From positions 4,221,001 to 4,285,000 of the forward strand of contig CP051187.1 in NCBI GenBank assembly GCA_038087035.1: a stretch of 64,000 nt of DNA, given 5' to 3'. Under the pieces are notes generated by a model. It did no database searches and was not told where the DNA came from. It was given only the letters and a program-made list of their open reading frames with translations. Source of the DNA: Gloeotrichia echinulata CP02 (lineage in GTDB: Bacteria; Cyanobacteriota; Cyanobacteriia; Cyanobacteriales; Nostocaceae). Of the stretch, positions 42,932 through 52,078 are shown piece after piece. The position numbers and the translations under genes are program-made. Each line of letters begins with the position of its first letter. Positions within the stretch are counted from its first letter, which is position 1.

Positions 42932-43540
42932 GTACACAAACGATATATCGTGATGATTACGGCAATATATCGTAAATTTCTCAAAAAGACGGTTTTCCGT
43001 AAAAGTATAGAATCTTAACAAAGAGTAATATACAAGATATCGTCAGAAACCCGACGCATAAATGCGGGGGTTTGAAAAAGCCCAAATCTGACCAGACTAA
43101 GTACCTCGCGTACTAAGTTAGAGGCAAGAGTTAAAGACCTACCAAGGAATCTGTAGCTAGTTCCTTGCTCTAGAACCAAGCAGTTAAATATCTGTAAAAG
43201 GGTTAAGGAAGTGCTGTTTGGATAGTTACCGTCCTCTAACATGGTCTCAGCTAACATCACCCCGAAAGGGAGGCTCTTTTGAGCAAAACCATTATGCGTA
43301 CAGGGTTGTGAAATTTGAAATAGTAACTGTCCTATTGAAAGTGCATTACAAAAGCACACCAAATTCAACAACTCCCGTGTAATGGCATCAAAATATCCAC
43401 TTAGAATAAATTCTGATGCCCCTTATCCCCATACCTGTTCGCGCAGTGTGTCGTTCGCGGTAGCGTTGCGTAGCAAAGACAAGGAAGGGGTTCCCACGGG
43501 GCGACGACTCTGGATGAGGCAACAATTATAGGAGGCTATT
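42932..43540. other. Long rpsG-fusA spacer (609 bp)
   Basis: Contains inverted ATATATCGT pieces just after rpsG and a palindrome-rich end (GTTCGCGGTAGCGTTGCGTAGC, part of a dispersed repeat) before fusA. No gene is seen; a 118-codon minus-strand frame looks like chance. Confidence 0.45.
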
Positions 43541-45619
43541 GTGGCACGTACGATCCCGCTAGAAAAAGTACGCAATATCGGTATTGCGGCGCATATAGAT
43601 GCGGGCAAGACAACGACAACAGAGAGAATATTGTTTTACTCTGGGATAATTCATAAAATTGGCGAAGTTCATGAAGGAACTGCCGTCACCGACTGGATGG
43701 AACAAGAGCGGGAGCGGGGAATTACCATCACCGCTGCGGCAATTAGTACCAGCTGGAAAGATCATCAAATTAACATTATCGATACTCCTGGCCACGTTGA
43801 CTTCACAATTGAAGTAGAGCGTTCCATGCGCGTGTTGGATGGTGTAATCGCAGTATTTTGTTCAGTGGGTGGCGTCCAACCACAATCAGAAACAGTGTGG
43901 CGACAAGCAGACCGCTACAAAGTACCACGGATAGCCTTTGTCAACAAAATGGATCGCACAGGAGCGAACTTCTATAAAGTTCACGAGCAAATGCGCGATC
44001 GCCTGCGGGCTAATGCCATTGCCATTCAGCTGCCAATCGGTAGTGAAACCGACTTCCAAGGCATCGTTGATCTTGTCCGTCAGCGTGCGTATATTTACGC
44101 AAACGACCAAGGTACTGATATTCAGGAAACTGATATCCCGGAAGAAATGCAAGCCCAGGTAGAAGAATACCGCACCAAGCTAATAGAAGCGGTGGCGGAA
44201 ACTAATGATACCCTGATGGCTAAGTATTTCGAGGGCGAAGAACTTACAGAAGACGAGGTTCGTACTGCCCTGCGTCAAGGCACAATTGCGGGGACAATCG
44301 TACCGGTACTTTGTGGTTCGGCATTCAAAAACAAAGGTGTACAGCTGATGCTGGATGCCGTTGTCGATTACCTACCAGCGCCAAGTGAAGTACCGCCAAT
44401 TCAAGGACTCCTGCCAAATGGGGATGCTGTCGAGCGGCGAGCTGATGACAACGAACCCCTAGCGGCTCTGGCGTTTAAGATTATGGCTGACCCTTACGGT
44501 CGGCTGACATTTGTTCGCGTTTATTCTGGTGTGCTGAAAAAGGGTAGCTACATCCTCAACGCTAGTAAGAACAAAAAAGAACGGATTTCCCGTTTAGTTC
44601 TGATGAAAGCAGATGACCGACAAGATGTCGATGAACTGCGGGCGGGTGATTTGGGAGCAGCCCTAGGATTGAAAGACACCTTGACAGGTGACACGATTTG
44701 TGATGACGGATCGCCAGTGATTCTGGAATCTCTATTCATTCCTGAGCCTGTCATCTCGGTGGCGGTTGAACCCAAAACCAAGAACGACATGGACAAGTTG
44801 TCCAAGGCTCTGCAATCTCTCTCAGAAGAAGACCCAACCTTCCGTGTCCGCGTTGACCCAGAAACTAACCAAACTGTAATTGCCGGGATGGGAGAACTCC
44901 ACCTGGAAATTCTGGTAGACCGGATGTTACGCGAATTCAAAGTGGAAGCTAACGTTGGTGCGCCACAAGTAGCTTACCGCGAAACGATTCGCAAAACAGT
45001 CACCAACGTGGAAGGCAAGTTTATCCGTCAAAGTGGTGGTAAAGGTCAATATGGTCACGTTGTGATCAATTTGGAGCCAGGAGAACCAGGTACGGGTTTT
45101 GAATTCGTCTCTAAAATTGTCGGCGGCGTAGTACCAAAAGAGTACGTCGGTCCTGCGGAACAAGGTATGAAAGAAAGCTGTGAATCTGGTATTTTAGCTG
45201 GATATCCGCTAATTGACGTGAAAGCAACGCTGATTCACGGCTCATACCACGATGTGGACTCTTCGGAAATGGCTTTCAAAATTGCCGGCTCAATGGCAAT
45301 GAAGGAAGCTGTGCTGAAAGCTTCACCGGTACTCTTAGAGCCTATGATGAAAGTTGAGGTGGAAGTTCCTGAAGACTTTATCGGGAACGTCATTGGTGAC
45401 CTCATCTCCCGCCGGGGGCAGATTGAAAGCCAAAGCACTGAACAAGGACTTGCTAAAGTGGCATCCAAAGTTCCACTAGCGAGCATGTTCGGCTACGCCA
45501 CGGATATCCGGTCGAAGACCCAAGGTCGGGGTATCTTCACGATGGAGTTCAGCCACTACGAAGAGGTGCCTCGCAGCGTAGCTGAAACTATCATCGCCAA
45601 AAGCAAAGGGAACGCTTAA
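43541..45619 (+). CDS. fusA: Elongation factor G
   Basis: 692 residues from GTG 43541, preceded by AGGAGG at a good distance. It drives ribosome translocation. GTPase motifs are AHIDAGKTTTTERIL (G1), RGITITAAA (G2), DTPGHVDF (G3) and NKMDR (G4). Domains II-V follow in full, with the domain IV loop HGSYHDVDSSEMAF. No sign of a second, divergent fusA copy in the window. Confidence 0.98.
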   Translation: MARTIPLEKVRNIGIAAHIDAGKTTTTERILFYSGIIHKIGEVHEGTAVTDWMEQERERGITITAAAISTSWKDHQINIIDTPGHVDFTIEVERSMRVLDGVIAVFCSVGGVQPQSETVWRQADRYKVPRIAFVNKMDRTGANFYKVHEQMRDRLRANAIAIQLPIGSETDFQGIVDLVRQRAYIYANDQGTDIQETDIPEEMQAQVEEYRTKLIEAVAETNDTLMAKYFEGEELTEDEVRTALRQGTIAGTIVPVLCGSAFKNKGVQLMLDAVVDYLPAPSEVPPIQGLLPNGDAVERRADDNEPLAALAFKIMADPYGRLTFVRVYSGVLKKGSYILNASKNKKERISRLVLMKADDRQDVDELRAGDLGAALGLKDTLTGDTICDDGSPVILESLFIPEPVISVAVEPKTKNDMDKLSKALQSLSEEDPTFRVRVDPETNQTVIAGMGELHLEILVDRMLREFKVEANVGAPQVAYRETIRKTVTNVEGKFIRQSGGKGQYGHVVINLEPGEPGTGFEFVSKIVGGVVPKEYVGPAEQGMKESCESGILAGYPLIDVKATLIHGSYHDVDSSEMAFKIAGSMAMKEAVLKASPVLLEPMMKVEVEVPEDFIGNVIGDLISRRGQIESQSTEQGLAKVASKVPLASMFGYATDIRSKTQGRGIFTMEFSHYEEVPRSVAETIIAKSKGNA

Positions 45620-45642
45620 TTAGATAAAGGAAACGAGGATTC

Positions 45643-46887
45643 ATGGCACGCGCAAAGTTTGAAAGGAATAAACCCCACATAAATATCGGTACTGTTGGCC
45701 ACGTTGACCACGGTAAAACTACATTGACAGCAGCCATCACTATGACCTTGGCGGCTATGGGTCAGGCTGTAGCTAAAGGCTACGACCAAATCGATAACGC
45801 GCCAGAAGAAAAGGCACGGGGTATCACCATCAATACCGCTCACGTAGAGTATGAAACCGCACAACGGCACTATGCTCACGTAGACTGTCCCGGACACGCT
45901 GACTACGTGAAGAACATGATCACCGGTGCAGCGCAAATGGATGGAGGTATCCTCGTAGTCGCTGCTACTGATGGTCCTATGCCCCAAACCCGCGAACACA
46001 TCCTGTTAGCAAAACAGGTAGGCGTTCCCAGCTTGGTGGTCTTCTTGAACAAAGAAGACATGATGGATGACGAAGAACTGTTGGAACTAGTGGAACTAGA
46101 ACTGCGGGAATTGCTGACTAGTTATGATTTTGATGGTGACAATATTCCCATTGTCAAAGGATCAGGTCTGCAAGCTCTCCAAGCAATGACCGCTAATCCC
46201 AAGACCCAACGGGGTGAAAATCCCTGGGTAGATAAGATATACCAACTGATGGACGCTGTAGATTCCTACATCCCCACCCCAGAGCGGGATATAGATAAGC
46301 CCTTCTTGATGGCGGTAGAAGACGTGTTCTCCATCACAGGTCGTGGTACAGTCGCTACCGGTCGGATTGAGCGTGGTAAGGTCAAAGTTGGTGATAACGT
46401 CGAATTAGTAGGCATTAGAGACACTCGCGCTACCACCGTTACCGGGATCGAGATGTTTAAAAAGAGTCTCGATGAAGGTCAAGCAGGGGATAATGCAGGT
46501 GTACTATTGCGGGGGATTCAGAAAGCTGATATTGAACGGGGAATGGTAATCGCCCAACCCAAGTCAATTACCCCTCACACTCAATTTGAAGGTGAAGTGT
46601 ACGTGCTAACCGAAAAAGAAGGTGGTCGGAAAACACCATTTTTCGCCGGCTACCGTCCCCAGTTCTATGTCCGGACAACAGATGTAACCGGCACAATCAA
46701 AGCCTTCACCGCTGATGACGGTAGCGAGGTGGAAATGGTTATGCCAGGCGATCGCATCAAAGTGACAGTAGAATTGATCAACCCCATCGCTATTGAGCAA
46801 GGGATGCGCTTTGCGATTCGTGAAGGTGGTCGCACCATCGGTGCTGGTGTCGTTTCTAAAATCCTCGATACCAAACCGGCTAAATAG
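45643..46887 (+). CDS. tuf: Elongation factor Tu
   Basis: 414 residues. It delivers aminoacyl-tRNA to the ribosome. Motifs: GHVDHGKTTLTAAI (G1), RGITINTAHVEYET (G2), DCPGHADYVKNMI (G3) and NKED (G4, as in other cyanobacteria rather than NKCD). It lies 23 bp after fusA with GGAAACGAGG upstream, so the two are co-transcribed. A strong hairpin follows the stop codon. Confidence 0.98.
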   Translation: MARAKFERNKPHINIGTVGHVDHGKTTLTAAITMTLAAMGQAVAKGYDQIDNAPEEKARGITINTAHVEYETAQRHYAHVDCPGHADYVKNMITGAAQMDGGILVVAATDGPMPQTREHILLAKQVGVPSLVVFLNKEDMMDDEELLELVELELRELLTSYDFDGDNIPIVKGSGLQALQAMTANPKTQRGENPWVDKIYQLMDAVDSYIPTPERDIDKPFLMAVEDVFSITGRGTVATGRIERGKVKVGDNVELVGIRDTRATTVTGIEMFKKSLDEGQAGDNAGVLLRGIQKADIERGMVIAQPKSITPHTQFEGEVYVLTEKEGGRKTPFFAGYRPQFYVRTTDVTGTIKAFTADDGSEVEMVMPGDRIKVTVELINPIAIEQGMRFAIREGGRTIGAGVVSKILDTKPAK

Positions 46888-46907
46888 CGCCTTTTGAGCT
46901 TCATAAC

Positions 46908-46947
46908 AAAGGAGCAGAGATGGTAAAATGCATCTCTGCTCCTTTCG
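46908..46947 (+). terminator. Strong hairpin between tuf and rpsJ
   Basis: AAAGGAGCAGAGATG pairs perfectly with CATCTCTGCTCCTTT across an 8-nt loop, 20 bp after the tuf stop codon, with a short T-run. It should reduce or stop read-through from tuf into rpsJ. Confidence 0.8.
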
Positions 46948-46981
46948 CTGCCCTATACAAAAGCGATTGGTGCTTGTTAAT

Positions 46982-47021
46982 TTCCCAATCCCCAATCCCC
47001 AATCCCCAATCCCCAATCCCT
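46982..47021. repeat. (CCCCAAT)n heptamer run
   Basis: Five or six CCCCAATC-type units in the tuf-rpsJ spacer; the same unit occurs in the repeats at 39680-39920. Confidence 0.85.
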
Positions 47022-47054
47022 TACTAAAATTAATCAGAACCAGGAAAATTAAAG

Positions 47055-47372
47055 ATGGCTACTCTACAGCAGCAGAAGATACGAATTCGTTTACAGGCTT
47101 TTGACCGCCGCTTGTTGGATACATCTTGCGAGAAGATTGTAGACACCGCTAACCGCACCAACGCTACAGCCATAGGACCGATTCCTTTACCCACCAAACG
47201 TAAGATCTACTGCGTATTGCGATCGCCTCACGTAGATAAAGATTCCCGCGAACACTTTGAAACCCGCACCCATCGCCGGATTATTGACATTTACCAGCCT
47301 TCCTCGAAAACGATTGATGCGCTGATGAAACTAGATTTGCCATCTGGTGTGGATATCGAAGTCAAATTGTAA
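47055..47372 (+). CDS. rpsJ: 30S ribosomal protein S10
   Basis: 105 residues, full length; MATLQQQKIRIRLQAFDRRLLD start and SPHVDKDSREHFETRTHRR block are typical. S10 also takes part in NusB-dependent antitermination. It is separated from tuf by a hairpin and a heptamer run, so partly independent transcription is likely. Confidence 0.98.
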   Translation: MATLQQQKIRIRLQAFDRRLLDTSCEKIVDTANRTNATAIGPIPLPTKRKIYCVLRSPHVDKDSREHFETRTHRRIIDIYQPSSKTIDALMKLDLPSGVDIEVKL

Positions 47373-47461
47373 TTTGTCATCTGTGAGTTGTCATGTGTCA
47401 GTTGTACTCAGTCAAATAACAAAGGACAAGGGACATCTGACAATTGTATGAATAATAACAT

Positions 47462-47493
47462 AGCCCTGAGATAAATTTCTGCAGGGCTTTTTA
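47462..47493 (+). terminator. Rho-independent terminator of the str operon
   Basis: AGCCCTG pairs with CAGGGCT across a 13-nt loop, followed by TTTTTATT. It lies about 90 bp after rpsJ. Confidence 0.8.
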
Positions 47494-47583
47494 TTAGCTG
47501 TACAAGAAATGATAGAATATAAACAAAGTACGGGAAAATCAGAGAAAAATAAATTTTAAAATTAAAATTATACCAAAGTAACA

Positions 47584-48225
47584 ATGACATCCTCTTCTAA
47601 AATTGCAGTTCGCGAACTACCTCTGTTCCCGTTACCCGAAGTAGTTCTGTTTCCCAGCCGACCATTACCCCTGCATATCTTTGAATTTCGCTACCGAATC
47701 ATGATGAACACGATTTTAGAGAGCGATCGCAGGTTTGGGGTGTTGATGGTCGATCCAATTCAAGGAACAATTGCCAACGTTGGTTGCTGCGCTGAAATTA
47801 TTCATTACCAGCGGCTGCCAGATGACCGGATAAAAATGTTAACTTTGGGACAACAAAGATTCCGTGTTTTAGAGTATGTTCGCGAAAAACCTTACCGCGT
47901 TGGTTTGGTCGAGTGGATTGAAGACCAGCCCCCCACTAAGGATTTACGACCTTTAGCCGCTGAGGTAGAGCAACTGCTGGGGGATGTTGTGCGTCTCTCA
48001 GCCAAGTTAACTGAACAAAATATTGAACTCCCAGAAGATTTACCCGATCTGCCAACAGAGCTATCATATTGGGTAGCAAGTAACCTCTACGGTGTCGCCG
48101 CAGAGCAACAACTATTACTAGAAATGCGAGACACTACCGCTCGTTTAGAACGGGAAGCAGAAATTTTGACTTCCACTCGCAATCATTTGGCCGCTCGTAC
48201 CGTCCTGAAAGATACGTTTAATTAG
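47584..48225 (+). CDS. LON substrate-binding-domain protein
   Basis: 213 residues. It holds only the N-terminal domain of Lon proteases: ELPLFPLPEVVLFPSRPLPLHIFEFRYR is the signature, followed by DRRFGVLMVDP and a helical C-terminal part. There is no ATPase or protease domain. Stand-alone copies are common in cyanobacteria; the function is unknown. Its 3' end overlaps convergent pheA by 8 bp. Confidence 0.9.
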   Translation: MTSSSKIAVRELPLFPLPEVVLFPSRPLPLHIFEFRYRIMMNTILESDRRFGVLMVDPIQGTIANVGCCAEIIHYQRLPDDRIKMLTLGQQRFRVLEYVREKPYRVGLVEWIEDQPPTKDLRPLAAEVEQLLGDVVRLSAKLTEQNIELPEDLPDLPTELSYWVASNLYGVAAEQQLLLEMRDTTARLEREAEILTSTRNHLAARTVLKDTFN

Positions 48226-49090
48226 CAGCGCTAATTGACAAAACATTATAGCTGCCAAAGACTTTTAAAATTTCTGTGTGAGTGGTTAATTCTGCCAAAG
48301 CGGATTGCGTTTTTGTAACGCTTGTGTCTGCTTCTAGATCAACAAAAAACAAATATTCTCCCAGAGATCGCTTTGTCGGGCGAGATTCAATTCTGCTGAG
48401 GTTAATCCCAATTTGAGCGAATATTTGTAACGGTTTGACCAGCGCCCCCGGTACATTAGCAGGTACACTGAAAGCTAAAGAAGTATGGGTATTGCTAGCA
48501 GATACATGGTAGTCAACATCTGTTTGACCGTGACTTAGCACCCAAAAACGGGTACAATTTTCAGGATAGTCGTTAATGCTGCGGGCGAGGATCGGCAGGT
48601 GATAAAGTTGAGCCGCTCTGCTAGATGCGATCGCCGCTACTGTTAAGTCTTGCTCAAGTCCCTGTAGTGCTTCAGTAGTAGAGTTAGTGGGAATTAATTG
48701 TACAGTCGGGAGAAATTGCCCTAACCACCCTTGACATTGTGCCAAAGCTTGTGGGTGAGAGTAAACAGTTTTAATGCCATCTAAACTAGTGGCAGTAGAA
48801 ATTAACATATGGGCAATGGGCATGACCAAAGCCAACTGAATTCGTAAACTGTCCAACTGCCACAGTGCATCCATTGTCATGGTAACACTGCCTTCAATAG
48901 AATTTTCTACTGGTACAACAGCTAACTGCGCTTCACCTTGGACAACGGCCTGCAGTGACTGGGATATGCTGGGATAGGGGCATAATATCCCTTCAATGCC
49001 TTGATTTTTCGTCAGCCAGTTCACATAAAATACAGCTGCTTGTTCCGCGTAAGTTCCAGGAGGCCCTAAATGTGCGATCGATAGTGTCAT
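48218..49090 (-). CDS. pheA: Prephenate dehydratase
   Basis: 290 residues. It converts prephenate to phenylpyruvate in phenylalanine synthesis. The catalytic domain covers about 1-185 (IAHLGPPGTYAEQAA; VVPVENSIEGSVTMTMD; NCTRFWVLS with the T-R-F motif). An ACT regulatory domain at about 205-280 (LAFSVPANVPGALVKPLQIF, then INLSRIESRPTK, the ESRP phenylalanine-binding motif) indicates feedback inhibition. It is a stand-alone enzyme without chorismate mutase. Confidence 0.95.
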   Translation of the reverse strand: MTLSIAHLGPPGTYAEQAAVFYVNWLTKNQGIEGILCPYPSISQSLQAVVQGEAQLAVVPVENSIEGSVTMTMDALWQLDSLRIQLALVMPIAHMLISTATSLDGIKTVYSHPQALAQCQGWLGQFLPTVQLIPTNSTTEALQGLEQDLTVAAIASSRAAQLYHLPILARSINDYPENCTRFWVLSHGQTDVDYHVSASNTHTSLAFSVPANVPGALVKPLQIFAQIGINLSRIESRPTKRSLGEYLFFVDLEADTSVTKTQSALAELTTHTEILKVFGSYNVLSISAAN

Positions 49091-49440
49091 GGCTGCAAAT
49101 AAATTTTTTTGTGCATATTTTTACTTTTTTGTCAATGCTTAAACCCGGATTTCTTTATCTGAAATATATTACTCCCGAACCGCTGGAAGATTACCGAAAT
49201 AATTTTTAGCTCACGCAAAGGCGCATTCGCGAAGCGTTCTCGAAGAGTAGGCGCAAAGAAGGAAAATTATAGGTAATCTTAGACCGGGAAGGGAGTAATC
49301 AGATTATCCAGCTTTTTGTCAGTGATGGACGATTCTAAGCAACGACAATTTTTATTATCAATAAAGTTTAAGCGTTTATGCAAACAAATCCAATTTGTTA
49401 AAAAATATTAAAATTAAAAGATAGCTTATTTAATTCGCTC
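49091..49440. other. Divergent spacer with a MITE-like element
   Basis: Between pheA and the DUF1997 gene. A TACTCCC-family element (49170-49297) lies between the two putative promoters. Confidence 0.5.
49170..49297. mobile_element. MITE-like element, TACTCCC family, copy 2
   Basis: 128 bp with ends TACTCCC / GGGAGTA and inner inverted blocks GGAAGATTACC / GGTAATCTTAGACCGG, matching the nested copy at 10802-10928. The inner part includes GCGCATTCGCGAAGCG, a palindromic Nostoc-type motif. Confidence 0.75.
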
Positions 49441-50025
49441 ATGGTTACCCGGTTTACTGCCTCACAATCGGTTGAAATCGCTGTTCCAGAGCAGCCTATT
49501 CCCATTCAACACTATTTGCGTCAGCCCCAACGTCTGGTATATGCTTTAGTTGATACCAGTAGAATTCAGCATATTACGGAGGAAGTATTTCGGTTAAAAA
49601 TGCGACCGTTAACTTTTATGTCACTGAGTCTTCAACCTACTGTAGACATGAGAGTGTGGGCTGAATCAAATGGAATCATTTATTTACGGTCGGTAGGCTG
49701 TGAAATTCTGGGTTTTGAGTATATTAACCAGCGCTTTAGTCTGAATTTAAGCGGAAATTTGTCTCCCTATCAGCTAAGTACTGGAACTCGCTTACAAGGA
49801 AGAGCGGATTTAGAAGTAATAGTGGATCTCCCCCCACCATTTTCCTTCACACCCAAGCCGATATTAGAAACCACCGGCAATGGTTTGCTCAAGAGCGTAC
49901 TATTGACGGTTAAGCAAAGATTATTATATCAACTGCTAGCAGATTATCGCCACTGGGTGGTCTTACAAACAAAAGACAAACCGCTTGGTAATGATGGAGA
50001 ATTACCAATCCTCAACCGTTCGTAA
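49441..50025 (+). CDS. DUF1997-family protein
   Basis: 194 residues of alpha/beta sequence: YLRQPQRLVYALVDTSRIQHITEEVFRLKMRPLTFM, then MRVWAESNGIIYLRSVGCEI. These are typical of DUF1997, a family found in cyanobacteria and plants that resembles SRPBCC lipid-binding folds. No catalytic residues can be named. It is adjacent to tnpB but unrelated to it. Confidence 0.8.
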   Translation: MVTRFTASQSVEIAVPEQPIPIQHYLRQPQRLVYALVDTSRIQHITEEVFRLKMRPLTFMSLSLQPTVDMRVWAESNGIIYLRSVGCEILGFEYINQRFSLNLSGNLSPYQLSTGTRLQGRADLEVIVDLPPPFSFTPKPILETTGNGLLKSVLLTVKQRLLYQLLADYRHWVVLQTKDKPLGNDGELPILNRS

Positions 50026-50043
50026 AAAACTAGATAAATCTAG
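50026..50043. repeat. Right-end hairpin of the IS200/IS605 element
   Basis: CTAGAT-AA-ATCTAG forms a perfect short hairpin spanning the tnpB stop codon (its TAG is part of the right arm). Subterminal hairpins of this kind mark ends of IS200/IS605 elements and the 3' end of their guide RNA. Confidence 0.5.
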
Positions 50044-51263
50044 CATTTCACGTTTGTAATCTTAGTCCAAAGTCCTAAAACTACAGGGATAAACGGCAAT
50101 CCCTCTATCCCATTCATAAAGTTTGGGATTAGTTTTCTAGCTATATTTAAACTTCCATTGGTATCAGCGTTAATTGTTTTACCAGTGGAAGTTTTATATA
50201 AACCACGTTTTATACGCTTACCACTAAAAACAGGTTTAAGACCTGATTGATTATTGTAAACAGGTATATTGTCCCCATCTAAAGCACTAGCTCTTGAGGT
50301 ATAACTCTCTTCAGTCAGTAAAACTTCTATTCCAGCTAATTGTGCTTTATAGGTCAACAGGTGAATTAGTTTAGCGTGGGGTATTTTGGTAAATTCTTGA
50401 TTATTTCTTTTACCAATATTGATATCTTGTTTCCACCCTTTATTATTACCGATGACTAATTGACTTATCCCATGTAACTGACACCAATCAATTGTCCTAC
50501 GACTAACAGTATGTAGGTAGTTATCAATTCTTCTATCACGCTTACTATTTAATTTTTTCACCTGTTTCCAAGCTTCTATTGATTGAGCCTTTGACACTCT
50601 CTTATTAAAAAACTGGTTGATACTTTTTAAAGGTCTGCCATTAATCAAAAACGGTTGAACACCGGGATGATTTGAAGTTACAGCCATTAAATTGTTCAAT
50701 CCAAGGTCTACCCCTGCTGAGTATTTACCTTGATTTTTTTCAGGCTCATCAATGGTGTAAACTACTTCAATAACATAATGATCAAGCTTAGGCACAATCC
50801 TTACTTGGTCAACATTTTTAGCTCTAGTGGGTAGGTTGATGTTTGTTTGTGATAGTTTGATAACACCCTTGTTCAGTGCTGGTTTTGATATAGCATCAAT
50901 AGGGTAGATAACTACATTTCTACCATGTTCCTTATGTTTATATCTAGGTATTTTTGGTTTACCTAAATATTTATCTGGGTGTTGTGACCAGTCTTTTATA
51001 GCGGCTAGCCAACCTTTCCAAGCTTTAGCAACTGTACGAACTATCTGCTTACTAACTTTAGTGGGTAGAAAACTATAAGCTTCAAGATTCTTAGTTTGAT
51101 GATAAATATCTATTGAATTAAAATATTTACCTGTATCAAAAAAATATTGACGCTGGATATAATTAGCTGAATTATATAGATGTTTAGACTGAAAAGCCAG
51201 ATTATCGCATTCTTTCCAAAATCTATGAGTCCGCTTAATTATATGTTTTTCTACTAATTGCAT
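50040..51263 (-). CDS. tnpB: TnpB, RNA-guided nuclease of an IS200/IS605-type element
   Basis: 407 residues. RuvC-like catalytic residues are all present: Asp186 in GVDLGLNN, Glu319 in LLTEESYTS and Asp367 in INADTNGSLN. The N-terminal wedge and helical domain is normal. The zinc-finger Cys pairs usually found between Glu and the last Asp are absent: that segment reads ASALDGDNIPVYNNQSG, then FSGKRIKRGLYKTSTGK, a known Cys-less branch. There is no tnpA nearby, so it is a solo tnpB element. The guide (omega) RNA would overlap the 3' end and run to the hairpin at 50030. ATG 51263 gives a complete protein. Confidence 0.93.
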   Translation of the reverse strand: MQLVEKHIIKRTHRFWKECDNLAFQSKHLYNSANYIQRQYFFDTGKYFNSIDIYHQTKNLEAYSFLPTKVSKQIVRTVAKAWKGWLAAIKDWSQHPDKYLGKPKIPRYKHKEHGRNVVIYPIDAISKPALNKGVIKLSQTNINLPTRAKNVDQVRIVPKLDHYVIEVVYTIDEPEKNQGKYSAGVDLGLNNLMAVTSNHPGVQPFLINGRPLKSINQFFNKRVSKAQSIEAWKQVKKLNSKRDRRIDNYLHTVSRRTIDWCQLHGISQLVIGNNKGWKQDINIGKRNNQEFTKIPHAKLIHLLTYKAQLAGIEVLLTEESYTSRASALDGDNIPVYNNQSGLKPVFSGKRIKRGLYKTSTGKTINADTNGSLNIARKLIPNFMNGIEGLPFIPVVLGLWTKITNVKC

Positions 51264-51302
51264 TGGTTAGTACCTATTTCGACCCTGAGTAATTTTTAAT
51301 TT

Positions 51303-51382
51303 GTTTGTAGTTGCGCTTTAGCGCTGACAGAGTGTAGATCGCCATTAGCGCAGCTTTTCCCTAGGGTAGCGAAACTACAAAC
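51303..51382. repeat. GTTTGTAGTTGCGC palindromic element
   Basis: Ends GTTTGTAGTTGCGC / GCGAAACTACAAAC; related to the copies at 20704 and 37355. It lies between rnhB and tnpB, near the 5' side of the IS element. Confidence 0.7.
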
Positions 51383-51388
51383 AAGCCC

Positions 51389-52012
51389 TCAAAACTTATC
51401 TGGTTGACAAAGACGAAAGGACTGGCGATGTAGGGGTGAGGGACCGTATTTTTGCAGTGCTAGCAAGTGTCTTGGGGTACCATAACCCTTGTTGCGTTCT
51501 AGGTCGTACATGGGGTACTTAGATGCTAGACGCAGCACCAGATCATCACGCCAAACTTTTGCCACAATACTAGCAGAGGCAATACTCAGCGATCGCTCGT
51601 CCCCCTTAATTATTGTTTGTTGGGGTAATAGCAAGTCTTTGACTGACTGATTACCATCAATTAAGCAAAGAGTAGGCTGCACTTTTAATTTCAGCACAGC
51701 CCGTTTCATTGCTAATAATGTCGCCTGAAAAATATTTATTTGGTCAATTTCCGCAGTGGAAGCAAAACCAATTTTCCAATCAACGGCCAAGGTACAAATT
51801 TGCTGTGATAGCTTCGTTCTGCGAGAACTAGACAGCTTTTTACTATCTTTAATTTCAGCCGCGATCAATTCTGACATTGCATGATTTGGTAAGATCACTG
51901 CAGCCGCAACCACAGGACCAAATAAAGCACCTCGGCCCACCTCATCCACCCCAGCCACACCCGAAGTACCTGATAAGGCGGATAACTCCAACCAACTCGA
52001 TTCAATTACCAT
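51389..52012 (-). CDS. rnhB: Ribonuclease HII
   Basis: 207 residues from ATG 52012 (MVIESSWLELS). It removes ribonucleotides from DNA and RNA-DNA hybrids. Catalytic acidic residues are in GVDEVGRGALFGPVVAAAV (Asp-Glu) and LCLIDGNQ (Asp), with the fourth Asp in VAKVWRDDL. RNKGYGTPRHLLAL is the C-terminal signature. A frame extending to 52117 exists but runs through a tandem duplication, so the internal start is preferred. Confidence 0.95.
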   Translation of the reverse strand: MVIESSWLELSALSGTSGVAGVDEVGRGALFGPVVAAAVILPNHAMSELIAAEIKDSKKLSSSRRTKLSQQICTLAVDWKIGFASTAEIDQINIFQATLLAMKRAVLKLKVQPTLCLIDGNQSVKDLLLPQQTIIKGDERSLSIASASIVAKVWRDDLVLRLASKYPMYDLERNKGYGTPRHLLALQKYGPSPLHRQSFRLCQPDKF

Positions 52013-52078
52013 TGTAGTTGACCAACCAGCAGCCGTTTGCTCTGTTTCTACGATCAGGAAAGTTATAGCAGGGGACTG

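Noticed and set aside
43015..43371. 118-codon minus-strand frame between rpsG and fusA
   Set aside because: No family features and located in a ribosomal operon spacer on the opposite strand.
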